A stretch of DNA of 64,000 bases. Source: Flagellimonas oceani (lineage in GTDB: Bacteria > Bacteroidota > Bacteroidia > Flavobacteriales > Flavobacteriaceae). Positions 51,167 through 60,517 of this stretch are shown piece after piece. The stretch covers positions 3,616,001-3,680,000 of the forward strand of contig NZ_CP049616.1 of assembly GCF_011068285.1 (NCBI RefSeq), given 5' to 3'. The translations under genes were made by a program, and so were the position numbers. The notes under the pieces were generated by a model, which ran no database searches, was not told where the DNA came from, and saw nothing but the letters and a program-made list of their open reading frames with translations. The stretch's first letter is position 1, and each line of letters opens with the position of its first letter.

Positions 51167-52975
51167 ATGAAACTTGAACTTTTAGATTACATCATCATTT
51201 TTGGATTTTTTGCCTTGGTCCTTTTCATTGGGATATATGTTTCCAAAAAATCCGGACAAAATTCAACAGAATACTTTTTATCCGGTAGAAGCATGCCGTG
51301 GTGGCTTTTGGGATTGTCCATGGTCGCGACCACTTTTTCCACCGATACGCCCAACTTGGTAACCGATTTGGTCCGCTCCAATGGAGTTTCCGGAAACTGG
51401 GGCTGGTGGTGCTTTTTGCTGACAGGGATGTTGACCGTTTTTGTGTATGCCAAACTCTGGAGAAAGTCCAATGTAAAAACAGATCTGGAATTTTATGAAC
51501 TAAGATACGGAGGGAAGGCAGCAAGCTTTTTGAGAAAGTTCAGGGCCATTTATCTTGGGGTATTGTTCAATGTGATTACCATGGCCTCCGTTACTTTGGC
51601 CGCCATAAAGATAGGTGGCGTTATGTTGGGGCTGGAGCCTTGGGTAACCGTGGTAAGTGCAGGCCTGATCACTGTTGTTTTTAGTGCCCTTGGTGGTTTT
51701 AAAGGCGTTGTCTATAGTGATTTTTTCCTGTTTTTTATGGCAATGGCCGGAGCAATAGGAGCTGCCTATTATCTGGTCAATTTACCCGAAGTGGGCGGAT
51801 TGCAAGCTGTTTTGGAGAATGAAAACGTAAAAGATAAATTGAGCATACTACCCGATTTTAGCGATAAAAGAGCTTTGATCACCGCACTGATCATACCGTT
51901 GGCGGTACAATGGTGGAGTTCGTGGTACCCCGGAGGGGAACCCGGTGGCGGAGGTTATATCGCACAACGAATGTTGGCGGCAAAAAATGAGAACCATGCT
52001 ATAGGAGCCACCTTCTTCTTTAATATTATGCACTACGCCTTAAGGCCTTGGCCATGGATTCTAGTCGCTTTGGCATCTTTGGTGGTGTACCCGGACATAG
52101 CGAGCATACACGAAGCCTTCCCCAATGTAACGGAAGATAAGTTGGGACATGACCTTGCCTATTCCGCCATGATGACAAAATTGCCAACAGGACTATTAGG
52201 TGTAGTAATGGCCTCATTGGTCGCAGCCTATATGTCCACTATTTCTACGCAGTTGAACTGGGGCTCTTCCTATATAGTGTATGATTTTTATAAGCAACAA
52301 ATAAATCCAGAGGCCACAGAAAAACAAATGGTAAATGTGGGACGGATTTCTACCGTACTGCTAATGGTGTTGAGCGCATTTTTGGCCCTGGCCCTACAGG
52401 ATGCCATGGGAGTGTTCAACTTGCTTTTATCCTTTGGTGCTGGAACGGGACTCATCTTTATATTAAGGTGGTTCTGGTGGCGAATCAATGCGTGGAGCGA
52501 AATTACGGCCATGTTTTCTTCTGGAATCCTAGCCGTTTTATTGGAGACAACTCCCTTGAGAGGTTATTTGTTTGCACCTGAAACAGGAATTTTTCCAGAA
52601 TGGGCCGATTTGCCATTTATAATGTTAGTGACGACAATTATATGGCTAACGGCCACATTTGTAACCCAACCAGAAAGCAAAGAGGTGCTTCGAAGCTTCT
52701 ATCTAAAAATTCAACCGGGAGGTCCGGGTTGGGCAAAAGTTGTAGATGAAGCCGAAGCGGAAAATGTGGAAATTGTCAAGACCAACGAAAAGTGGAGCGT
52801 ACCATCAGGAATTAAAGCGATGCTGTCCGGTGTGGTGTTGATCTACTCCATCATGTTCGCCACAGGATATTGGATTTATGGAAAATATCAACTGGCCATC
52901 ATTCTTACCATTGTGGTAGCCGTGTCCGCTTTTGTACTATTAAAGGTATGGCAAGGAATGAAGAATGTGTTCTAG
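51167..52975 (+). CDS. Sodium:solute symporter (SSS family)
   Basis: 602 residues, about 13-14 TM. EYFLSGRSMPWWLLGLSMVA is the family signature near the N-terminus, with TTFSTDTPNLVTDLVR following. Takes up a sugar, amino acid or other solute with sodium, as expected in a marine bacterium; substrate unknown. Divergent from the TSUP gene. Confidence 0.88.
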   Translation: MKLELLDYIIIFGFFALVLFIGIYVSKKSGQNSTEYFLSGRSMPWWLLGLSMVATTFSTDTPNLVTDLVRSNGVSGNWGWWCFLLTGMLTVFVYAKLWRKSNVKTDLEFYELRYGGKAASFLRKFRAIYLGVLFNVITMASVTLAAIKIGGVMLGLEPWVTVVSAGLITVVFSALGGFKGVVYSDFFLFFMAMAGAIGAAYYLVNLPEVGGLQAVLENENVKDKLSILPDFSDKRALITALIIPLAVQWWSSWYPGGEPGGGGYIAQRMLAAKNENHAIGATFFFNIMHYALRPWPWILVALASLVVYPDIASIHEAFPNVTEDKLGHDLAYSAMMTKLPTGLLGVVMASLVAAYMSTISTQLNWGSSYIVYDFYKQQINPEATEKQMVNVGRISTVLLMVLSAFLALALQDAMGVFNLLLSFGAGTGLIFILRWFWWRINAWSEITAMFSSGILAVLLETTPLRGYLFAPETGIFPEWADLPFIMLVTTIIWLTATFVTQPESKEVLRSFYLKIQPGGPGWAKVVDEAEAENVEIVKTNEKWSVPSGIKAMLSGVVLIYSIMFATGYWIYGKYQLAIILTIVVAVSAFVLLKVWQGMKNVF

Positions 52976-52983
52976 GGAACAGG

Positions 52984-53574
52984 TTAATCTCTTAATTCCA
53001 ATAATCTGGAAACATATTTTCCAATAACATCAAACTCCAAGTTGATGGTATCGCCTACTTTATAGGTATGGAAACGCGTGTGTTCGTGGGTATAAGGAAT
53101 AATGGCTACACTAAAACTGTCCTTTTTGGAATCCACAACGGTCAAGCTAACACCATCAACCGTGATGGAACCTTTTTCGATGGTGACATTATTCAGCTTG
53201 GGGTCGTATGCAAATGTGTAGACCCAACTCCCATCTTTCTCTTCAACGGATTTGCAGGTAGCCGTTTGGTCCACATGCCCTTGCACGATATGTCCGTCCA
53301 AACGGGCACCCATCAACATGGCTCGTTCCAAGTTCACCACTTCACCCACCTTCAATTCTCCCAAATTGGTTTTGCTCAAGGTTTCTTCAATGGCAGTCAC
53401 GGTATACTTATCGGCATCAATGGAAACCACGGTAAGGCATACCCCATTGTGCGAAACACTCTGGTCTATTTTTAATTCAGAAGTAATTGTAGAGGATACG
53501 GTAATGTGAAGATTTCCTCCCTCTTTTTCCAGCTTTTCAACTTTCCCCAAAGTCTCTATGATTCCTGTGAACAT
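52984..53574 (-). CDS. ribE: Riboflavin synthase alpha chain
   Basis: Dismutation of two lumazines to riboflavin. The ATG at 53574 gives 196 residues beginning MFTGIIETLGKVEKLEKEGG, the standard start; a longer frame upstream is not supported. Two lumazine-binding halves: SVSHNGVCLTVVSIDADKYT and GSITVDGVSLTVVDSKKD. GHIVQGHVDQTATC links them. Confidence 0.94.
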   Translation of the reverse strand: MFTGIIETLGKVEKLEKEGGNLHITVSSTITSELKIDQSVSHNGVCLTVVSIDADKYTVTAIEETLSKTNLGELKVGEVVNLERAMLMGARLDGHIVQGHVDQTATCKSVEEKDGSWVYTFAYDPKLNNVTIEKGSITVDGVSLTVVDSKKDSFSVAIIPYTHEHTRFHTYKVGDTINLEFDVIGKYVSRLLELRD

Positions 53575-53632
53575 GTGTCTTATTAATTGACTAGTTTTGT
53601 AATGCAAAAGTAGCCATATCGGCATTCATTTT

Positions 53633-54685
53633 ATGAAGGAAAATCAAAAAATACGATTGGGGATCTCCATAGGGGACATTAACGGAATTGGGTGCGAAGT
53701 AGCACTCAAAACATTTGAAGATGCAAGAATGTTGGACTTTTGCACACCTGTACTATTTGCATCCAACAAGATTGTTTCACAACAGATCAAAGATTTTGGG
53801 CTGGACATCAAGTTCAATGGCGTCCGGGATGCCGAGCAGGCCTTGGAAGGGAAAGTCAATATTGTCAATGTTGGGAAAGATGCCCCCAACGTGGAATACG
53901 GCCAGGCCACAAAGGAGGCCGGTGAATTCGCCATTAGATCCCTGAGGTTTGCAGTAAATGCCCTAAAAGAGAATAAAATCGATGTTTTGGTCACGGCACC
54001 CATCAACAAAAACAATATACAATCCGAGGATTTTAAGTTTCCAGGGCATACCGATTTTCTGGCCCAAGAACTCAAGGGGGAAAGCCTTATGTTTATGGTT
54101 ACAGATGAGTTAAGGGTGGGTTTGCTCACCGATCATATTGCCGTAAAGGATGTGGCCAAGGCCATAACCCCAAAACTTATCCGTAACAAGGTCGCCACCA
54201 TGGAAGAATCCCTAAAAATGGATTTTGGCATCCGCAAGCCCAAAATTGCTTTGTTGGGCATTAATCCGCACAGCGGGGACAACGGCACCATTGGGGAAGA
54301 GGACGATAAAATTTTGAAACCGACCATACAAGAGTTGTTCAACAAAGGGACCTTGGTCTACGGGCCCTATTCGGCCGACAGCTTTTTTGGTTCGGATAAC
54401 CATAAAAATTTCGATGCCATACTAGCGGCATACCACGATCAAGGATTGATTCCGTTCAAGACCCTTTCCTTTGGCAAGGGCGTGAATTACACCGCGGGGC
54501 TGGACAAAGTCCGAACCTCTCCCGATCACGGTACCGCCTACGAAATTGCAGGTAAGGGCAAAGCAGATGAAAGCTCTTTTAAAGAAGCGGTTTTTACTGC
54601 CATTCAGGTATTTAAAAACAGGACCGAGTATCTAAAACTTACCGAAAACCCCCTGAAAAAGCAGAAAATTAGGCGCGGAGGGTAA
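53633..54685 (+). CDS. pdxA: 4-hydroxythreonine-4-phosphate dehydrogenase
   Basis: Pyridoxal phosphate synthesis, DXP-dependent route. 350 residues. Metal ligands and substrate motifs: DINGIGCEVALK at the start, APINKNNI, FPGHTDFLAQEL, INPHSGDNGTIGEED and AYHDQGLIPFKTL. SPDHGTAYEIAGKGKAD near the C-terminus. Divergent from riboflavin synthase with 58 bases between, so both promoters must overlap. Confidence 0.94.
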   Translation: MKENQKIRLGISIGDINGIGCEVALKTFEDARMLDFCTPVLFASNKIVSQQIKDFGLDIKFNGVRDAEQALEGKVNIVNVGKDAPNVEYGQATKEAGEFAIRSLRFAVNALKENKIDVLVTAPINKNNIQSEDFKFPGHTDFLAQELKGESLMFMVTDELRVGLLTDHIAVKDVAKAITPKLIRNKVATMEESLKMDFGIRKPKIALLGINPHSGDNGTIGEEDDKILKPTIQELFNKGTLVYGPYSADSFFGSDNHKNFDAILAAYHDQGLIPFKTLSFGKGVNYTAGLDKVRTSPDHGTAYEIAGKGKADESSFKEAVFTAIQVFKNRTEYLKLTENPLKKQKIRRGG

Positions 54686-54723
54686 AAAATTATATTCATT
54701 TTGGATATTTGTTGTGGCAAGAA

Positions 54724-54753
54724 TTGCAGTTTTGTAAATTAGTAGTATCTTTG
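54724..54753 (+). promoter_or_regulatory. Promoter of the DUF177-rpmF operon
   Basis: TTG at 54724-54726, 19-base spacer, TATCTTTG at 54746-54753 (perfect TAnnTTTG). About 43 bases before the start of the DUF177 gene. Confidence 0.75.
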
Positions 54754-54795
54754 CACCCGCCTTTAAAGGCTGGTACACAAACCTTAAGTGTAGAA

Positions 54796-55329
54796 ATGAT
54801 GAAGCTGAAAGAGTTTAATATCCCTTTTTCAGGTCTGAAGTTGGGAAAACATAACTTTGTGTACGAAATTGATGATGCGTTCTTTGAATCTTTTGACTAC
54901 CAAGAATTTAACGGAGCTTCCGTAAAAATTGATGCCGTTTTAGATAAAATGAGCACCATGATGGAACTTCAGATCGAAGCGGAGGGAACCATAAATGTGG
55001 ATTGTGATTTGACGGGCGAACCTTTTGACCAGCCTATCGATTCCAATTTAAAACTAGTCGTCAAATTTGGCGATGAGTATAATGATGAGGATGACGAAAT
55101 ATTGATCATTCCACATGGCGAGCACCAATTCAATATTGCACAGTACATATACGAAATGTTGGTACTGGCCGTCCCACAGAAAAGGGTTCATCCCGGAGTG
55201 GAAGATGGCACATTGCAATCCGAAATCTTGGACAAGCTCGAAGAGCTACAGCCAAAAGAGAATACAAAACCATCAGAAGACACAGACCCCAGGTGGGACG
55301 ATTTAAAAAAGTTACTAACGGATAAATAG
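54796..55329 (+). CDS. DUF177 (YceD) family protein
   Basis: Associated with 23S rRNA/L32 in many bacteria. The ATG at 54796 (or 54799) gives about 177 residues; a longer in-frame start at 54709 is upstream of the promoter box and so excluded. [33 protein letters not shown] keeps one Cys of the usual CxxxC. Followed after 7 bases by rpmF, the conserved order. Confidence 0.88.
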   Translation: MMKLKEFNIPFSGLKLGKHNFVYEIDDAFFESFDYQEFNGASVKIDAVLDKMSTMMELQIEAEGTINVDCDLTGEPFDQPIDSNLKLVVKFGDEYNDEDDEILIIPHGEHQFNIAQYIYEMLVLAVPQKRVHPGVEDGTLQSEILDKLEELQPKENTKPSEDTDPRWDDLKKLLTDK

Positions 55330-55336
55330 GTTTATA

Positions 55337-55537
55337 ATGGCACATCCTAAAAGAAAAATATCAAAAACCAGAAGGGACAAAAGAAGAACCCACTACAAAG
55401 CAGTTGCGCCAACAATTGCCAAGGACTCAACAACAGGTGAAATGCACTTGTTCCACAGAGCTCACTGGCACGAAGGCAAATTGTACTATAGAGGTCAGGT
55501 TTTGATTGACAAAACAGAAGAGGAAACAGCGGCATAA
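55337..55537 (+). CDS. rpmF: 50S ribosomal protein L32
   Basis: 66 residues. [20 protein letters not shown] is the standard L32 N-terminus. The zinc-binding Cys of some L32 are absent (C-minus form): [20 protein letters not shown]. Operon with DUF177; hairpin terminator at 55561. Confidence 0.96.
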   Translation: MAHPKRKISKTRRDKRRTHYKAVAPTIAKDSTTGEMHLFHRAHWHEGKLYYRGQVLIDKTEEETAA

Positions 55538-55560
55538 ACGCAAACACCTTAAAACAAAGC

Positions 55561-55593
55561 AACTCCCGTTCAATTAATAACGGGAGTTTTTTT
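55561..55593 (+). terminator. Terminator after rpmF
   Basis: AACTCCCGTT / AACGGGAGTT with an 8-base AT loop and T7. Confidence 0.85.
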
Positions 55594-55711
55594 ATGGGCC
55601 CACGTTAACACCCAAAAACGATTAAATTTGCCCATAAAGTCATATAAAATGACTAATTTTCACCGCTTTTGGGTCAAATTTGATTCTTTTTGACAATAAA
55701 GAGAGGCTAAA

Positions 55712-56707
55712 ATGAAGAAAACAACGGCAGCAATAACAGCTGTAGGAGGATATGTTCCCGATTTTGTACTTTCCAATAAAGTACTGGAAACCATGGTAGA
55801 TACCAACGATGAATGGATAACTACCCGAACCGGAATCAAGGAACGTAGGATCTTAAAAGAAGAGAACGCGGGAACATCTTTTATGGCAATCAGGGCCGCA
55901 AAAGACCTGCTTCAAAAAAGAGGCATTGAAGCTTCCGAAATAGATTTTGTACTTGTAGCGACCGCAACCCCCGATTTGCCCGTAGCATCCACCGCTGCAT
56001 ATGTGGCTTCGGAAATTGGTGCGGTGAACGCTTTCGCCTACGACTTGCAGGCTGCCTGCTCCAGCTTTTTGTACGGGATGTCCACCGCAGCCAGCTATAT
56101 AGAGTCCGGCAGATATAAAAAAGTATTGGTCATTGGGGCAGATAAAATGTCGTCCATCATAGATTATACGGATAGAACCACATGTATTATTTTTGGTGAC
56201 GGGGCCGGCGCGGTTCTTTTTGAGCCCAATGAAGAAGGGTTGGGACTTCAGGATGAATATCTCCGCTCCGACGGTATTGGCCGACAATTTTTAAAAATCG
56301 ATGCAGGCGGATCTATTCTGCCCGCTTCCGAGGAAACCGTGAAGAACAAACAACATTATGTTTATCAAGATGGTAAATCCGTTTTTAAATTTGCGGTATC
56401 CAATATGGCAGATGTATCGGCACTGATCATGGAACGGAACAACTTGACGAAGGATGATGTACAGTGGTTGGCGCCACACCAGGCCAACAAACGTATCATT
56501 GATGCCACCGCCAATAGAATGGGCGTGGAGGCGGATAAAGTATTGATCAATATAGACCGTTACGGAAATACGACCTCCGCAACACTGCCCTTGTTGTTGT
56601 ACGACTTCGAGAAGCAGTTGAAAAAAGGAGACAACATAATTTTTGCCGCCTTTGGAGGTGGTTTTACATGGGGTTCCATTTATTTAAAATGGGCCTATAA
56701 CTCATAA
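55712..56707 (+). CDS. fabH: 3-oxoacyl-ACP synthase III
   Basis: Starts fatty acid synthesis by joining acetyl-CoA (or a branched starter) to malonyl-ACP. 331 residues. Catalytic Cys116 ([10 protein letters not shown]), His256 (APHQANKRI) and Asn286 (GNTTSAT) all present. Followed by accB and accC; a terminator separates it from rpmF, so it has its own promoter in the 170-base gap. Confidence 0.95.
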   Translation: MKKTTAAITAVGGYVPDFVLSNKVLETMVDTNDEWITTRTGIKERRILKEENAGTSFMAIRAAKDLLQKRGIEASEIDFVLVATATPDLPVASTAAYVASEIGAVNAFAYDLQAACSSFLYGMSTAASYIESGRYKKVLVIGADKMSSIIDYTDRTTCIIFGDGAGAVLFEPNEEGLGLQDEYLRSDGIGRQFLKIDAGGSILPASEETVKNKQHYVYQDGKSVFKFAVSNMADVSALIMERNNLTKDDVQWLAPHQANKRIIDATANRMGVEADKVLINIDRYGNTTSATLPLLLYDFEKQLKKGDNIIFAAFGGGFTWGSIYLKWAYNS

Positions 56708-56732
56708 TCACGCAACTAACAAATTATATTCC

Positions 56733-57230
56733 ATGGACATTAAGGAAATTCAAAGTTTAATCAAGTTTGTCGCCAAATCAGGTGCCAGCGAGGTGAAGCT
56801 GGAAATGGAGGATATCAAAATCACCATTCGAACGGGAAGCGCCGGTTCAGGTTCGCCAGAAACCACAATTGTTCAACAGATTCCTGTGCCCCAAACGGCG
56901 GCAGCTCCTGCGGCCCAGGCACCGGCAGCAGCACAAGAAACCGCTGCACCAGCACCATCCGAACCTAAAAAAGCGGATGATGATTCAAAATACATTACCA
57001 TTAAATCTCCTATCATAGGAACCTTTTATAGAAAGCCTTCGCCGGACAAACCGGCATTTGTGGAGGTAGGTACTTCCATCAACAAAGGAGATGTTCTTTG
57101 TGTGATAGAAGCAATGAAGCTTTTCAACGATATCGAATCAGAAGTTTCAGGTAAGATTGTAAAGATTTTGGTTGACGATTCCTCTCCTGTTGAGTTCGAC
57201 CAACCCTTATTCTTGGTAGACCCGTCGTAG
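56733..57230 (+). CDS. accB: Biotin carboxyl carrier protein of acetyl-CoA carboxylase
   Basis: 165 residues. N-terminal [16 protein letters not shown], an Ala/Pro-rich linker (residues 50-80), then the biotinyl domain with K129 in [11 protein letters not shown] as biotinylation site. 25 bases after fabH, 86 before accC. Confidence 0.95.
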   Translation: MDIKEIQSLIKFVAKSGASEVKLEMEDIKITIRTGSAGSGSPETTIVQQIPVPQTAAAPAAQAPAAAQETAAPAPSEPKKADDDSKYITIKSPIIGTFYRKPSPDKPAFVEVGTSINKGDVLCVIEAMKLFNDIESEVSGKIVKILVDDSSPVEFDQPLFLVDPS

Positions 57231-57316
57231 TGAATTTTAAATGATAGATTTTGGGCCGCCAACCCGCAGCCCAGAACCATTTAAGATTTAGAATTCCTAA
57301 CTAAAGATTGTGTTCT

Positions 57317-58675
57317 ATGTTTAAAAAAGTATTGATTGCAAATAGGGGCGAAATTGCCTTGCGGATCATAAGAACCTGCAAGGAAATGGGCATTAAAACA
57401 GTCGCTGTTTACTCCAAAGCGGACGAGGAGAGCCTCCATGTCCGTTTTGCGGACGAAGCGGTTTGTATCGGCCCTGCACCCAGTAGCGAATCTTATCTTA
57501 AGATTCCAAATATTATAGCCGCAGCGGAAATCACCAACGCCGATGCCATTCACCCAGGGTACGGATTTTTATCCGAAAACTCCAAGTTCTCCAAAATATG
57601 TGCCGAGCACGACATCAAATTTATTGGTGCATCCGGTGATCAGATAGACAAAATGGGTGACAAGGCAACTGCCAAAGAAACCATGAGAAAGGCCGGTGTA
57701 CCCACCGTTCCAGGTTCCCAAGGTCTTCTTAAGGACGTTGATCACGCCAAAAAGGAAGCCAAAAAAATGGGCTACCCCGTTATGATCAAAGCTACCGCTG
57801 GTGGTGGTGGAAAGGGAATGCGTGCCATCTGGTCCGAGGACCAAATGGAAAAAAGCTTCAATAGTGCTGTTACCGAGGCGACCGCCGCTTTTGGAAACGG
57901 CGGAATGTATATGGAAAAGTTGATCGAGGAGCCACGCCATATCGAGATCCAAGTAGTTGGTGATCAATATGGAAAGGCCTGTCACCTATCCGAAAGGGAT
58001 TGTTCCGTACAGCGTAGGCACCAAAAGCTTACCGAGGAGACCCCTTCCCCTTTTATGACGGACAAACTCCGTGAAGATATGGGAAAGGCCGCTGTTAAAG
58101 CCGCCGAGTACATTAAATACGAAGGAGCGGGAACCATAGAATTTTTGGTGGACAAACACCGAAATTTCTACTTTATGGAGATGAACACCCGAATTCAGGT
58201 AGAGCACCCGATCACAGAGCAGGTCGTGGATTACGATTTGATCCGTGAGCAAATTTTGGTTGCCGGTGGCGTACCGATTTCTGGTAAAAACTACTATCCT
58301 AAACTACACTCCATCGAATGTAGGATCAACGCGGAAGATCCCTATAACGACTTTAGGCCTTCTCCCGGCAAGATTACAACCTTGCACACTCCGGGTGGCC
58401 ATGGTGTTCGTTTGGACACCCATGTGTACAGTGGTTATATGATTCCTCCGAATTATGATTCCATGATCGCCAAGTTGATTACCACCGCGCAAACAAGGGA
58501 AGAGGCCATCAACAAAATGAGAAGGGCCTTGGACGAGTTTGTAATCGAAGGTGTGAAGACGACCATTCCATTTCACCGTCAATTGATGGATCATCCGGAT
58601 TATTTGGCCGGTAACTATACCACCAAATTCATGGAGGATTTTAAAATGGACCCAAAATATAAAGAAGAACATTAA
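57317..58675 (+). CDS. accC: Biotin carboxylase subunit of acetyl-CoA carboxylase
   Basis: ATP-dependent carboxylation of biotin on AccB. The ATG at 57317 gives 452 residues beginning [44 protein letters not shown] (ATP loop), [20 protein letters not shown] and [15 protein letters not shown] are the expected motifs. Confidence 0.95.
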   Translation: MFKKVLIANRGEIALRIIRTCKEMGIKTVAVYSKADEESLHVRFADEAVCIGPAPSSESYLKIPNIIAAAEITNADAIHPGYGFLSENSKFSKICAEHDIKFIGASGDQIDKMGDKATAKETMRKAGVPTVPGSQGLLKDVDHAKKEAKKMGYPVMIKATAGGGGKGMRAIWSEDQMEKSFNSAVTEATAAFGNGGMYMEKLIEEPRHIEIQVVGDQYGKACHLSERDCSVQRRHQKLTEETPSPFMTDKLREDMGKAAVKAAEYIKYEGAGTIEFLVDKHRNFYFMEMNTRIQVEHPITEQVVDYDLIREQILVAGGVPISGKNYYPKLHSIECRINAEDPYNDFRPSPGKITTLHTPGGHGVRLDTHVYSGYMIPPNYDSMIAKLITTAQTREEAINKMRRALDEFVIEGVKTTIPFHRQLMDHPDYLAGNYTTKFMEDFKMDPKYKEEH

Positions 58676-58677
58676 TC

Positions 58678-58708
58678 AAAGCCCCGAATTTATCGGGGCT
58701 TTTCTTTT
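58678..58708 (+). terminator. Terminator after accC
   Basis: AAAGCCCCGA / TCGGGGCTTTT with loop ATTTA. Ends 2 bases before the next ATG (58710), so the FAD oxidoreductase may be partly read through or attenuated. Confidence 0.8.
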
Positions 58709-58709
58709 T

Positions 58710-59825
58710 ATGCAGCTAAGTTATTGGGAATATAAAAGTTGGTTCTCCGATGTGGATTTTACAATTATCGGCAGTGGTATTGTCGGTATCAATTGTGCCA
58801 TACGTCTCAAGGAAAAATATCCCAAGAGCAACATCCTGATATTGGAAAAAGGCAGCTTGCCGCAGGGAGCAAGCACAAAAAACGCAGGTTTTGCTTGTTT
58901 TGGAAGCGCCTCCGAAATTTTGTCCGATCTAGAGCACCATTCAGAGGAAGAAGTGGTGAAACTCGTTGAAAAGCGATGGCATGGCATTCAGCGATTACGT
59001 GGCCTATTGGGGGACGAAGCAATAGACTTTCAAATGCATGGAAGCCACGAACTCTTCCCTTTGTACAAACCTGAGCTCTACGAAAAATGCAGGGAATCCA
59101 TTTCTTATCTTAATAGTTTGATGGCGCCTATTTTCGGGGAACATCCTTTCCTTAGTTCTGGAAATCGGTTCGGTTTTGGCCATATCCAAGAAAAATATAT
59201 CAGCCACCAATTTGAAGGACAGTTGGACACCGGCAAAATGATGCGTTCCCTGATTCAAAAATGTGTATCCATGGAAATACCCATCCTAAATGGAGTGATG
59301 GTCCATGAGATTTTAGAATCCAATGGTGGTGGAATCATCAAAACGACCGACTTCGAGTTTATATCCAAAAAAATATTTGTGGCCACCAATGGATTTGCTT
59401 CGAAACTATTGAAATCAGAAACCGTAAAACCGGCCAGGGCCCAAGTCTTGGTTACGGAACCCATCAAAAATCTACATATAAAAGGCACATTCCATTTTGA
59501 TGAGGGTTATTACTATTTCCGAAATGTTGGTGATAGAATTTTGTTTGGCGGCGGAAGAAATCTTGATTTTGACACCGAGGAAACCACCGAATTTGGGGAA
59601 ACACAAATCATCCAAGCTAAGCTTGAAGCATTGCTCCGTAATATGATTTTGCCCAAACAAACCGTAAAAATTGAGCGAAGGTGGAGCGGCATCATGGGTG
59701 TCGGCACCCAAAAGTCGCCCATAGTAAAAGAGATTTCCAACTCCGTTTACTGTGGTGTCCGTTTGGGCGGTATGGGCGTGGCCCTTGGCAGTCTTGTGGG
59801 CAAGGAATTGGCCGATATGGCTTAG
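58710..59825 (+). CDS. FAD-dependent oxidoreductase, DAO family
   Basis: 371 residues. Dinucleotide motif DFTIIGSGIVGINCAIRLKE at residues 16-35, GSLPQGASTKNAGFACFGS, and the C-terminal RRWSGIMGVGTQKSPIV, RLGGMGVALGS typical of D-amino acid oxidase/glycine oxidase relatives. Substrate unknown. No partner in the neighbourhood. Confidence 0.88.
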   Translation: MQLSYWEYKSWFSDVDFTIIGSGIVGINCAIRLKEKYPKSNILILEKGSLPQGASTKNAGFACFGSASEILSDLEHHSEEEVVKLVEKRWHGIQRLRGLLGDEAIDFQMHGSHELFPLYKPELYEKCRESISYLNSLMAPIFGEHPFLSSGNRFGFGHIQEKYISHQFEGQLDTGKMMRSLIQKCVSMEIPILNGVMVHEILESNGGGIIKTTDFEFISKKIFVATNGFASKLLKSETVKPARAQVLVTEPIKNLHIKGTFHFDEGYYYFRNVGDRILFGGGRNLDFDTEETTEFGETQIIQAKLEALLRNMILPKQTVKIERRWSGIMGVGTQKSPIVKEISNSVYCGVRLGGMGVALGSLVGKELADMA

Positions 59826-59843
59826 CAAAGTTCAAGTTTCAAA

Positions 59844-60506
59844 TCAAACCATTCGCCCATCCAATAAATTGATGATTCGAGAACCGTATTCCGCATTTTT
59901 CTCGGAATGTGTCACTTGGATGATGGTCACGCCCTCTTCATTCAGTTTTTTGAAAAGTTCCATGATCTCCTCACCTTGTTTGGAGTTTAAGTTTCCCGTA
60001 GGTTCATCCGCCAAAATCAATTTTGGGTTGGAAATCAGTGCACGGGCCACACCCACCAATTGCTGCTGGCCTCCGCTTAACTGAGCCGGAAAAAGGTCTT
60101 TTTTGCCCACAATGTTGAAACGATCTAACATGTCGGCGACCATCGCCTTGCGTTCGGAGCCTTTGATTTTTTTATAAATCAAGGGCATTTCCAAATTTTC
60201 CTTAACCGTAAGTTCATCCAATAAGTGGTAGGATTGGAACACAAACCCGATGTATTGTTTGTACAGGTTGGAACGGTGTTTTTCTTTAAGGGAATGGACT
60301 GATTCGTCCATGAAGTTGTATGCTCCCTCATCAAAAGTATCCAGCATCCCGATCACGTTGAGCAAAGTGGATTTTCCAGATCCCGATGGCCCCATGATGG
60401 AGATAAACTCGCCCTCTTCCACCTCCAGATTGATGTCCTTTAATAAAAATATACGTTGGCCGCCCGTGGTGACCCATTTAAAAATATTGTTGAGTTCTAA
60501 AAGCAT
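59844..60506 (-). CDS. ABC exporter ATP-binding protein (MacB/LolD type)
   Basis: 220 residues. Walker A GPSGSGKSTLLN, signature LSGGQQQLVGVARAL (QQLV in place of the usual QQRV), Walker B LILADEPTGNL with GNLNSKQGEEIM typical of the MacB/LolD group. Starts 11 bases after the stop of the upstream permease gene, so it forms one transcript with the two permeases. Confidence 0.92.
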   Translation of the reverse strand: MLLELNNIFKWVTTGGQRIFLLKDINLEVEEGEFISIMGPSGSGKSTLLNVIGMLDTFDEGAYNFMDESVHSLKEKHRSNLYKQYIGFVFQSYHLLDELTVKENLEMPLIYKKIKGSERKAMVADMLDRFNIVGKKDLFPAQLSGGQQQLVGVARALISNPKLILADEPTGNLNSKQGEEIMELFKKLNEEGVTIIQVTHSEKNAEYGSRIINLLDGRMV

Positions 60507-60517
60507 AATGTGTTTAT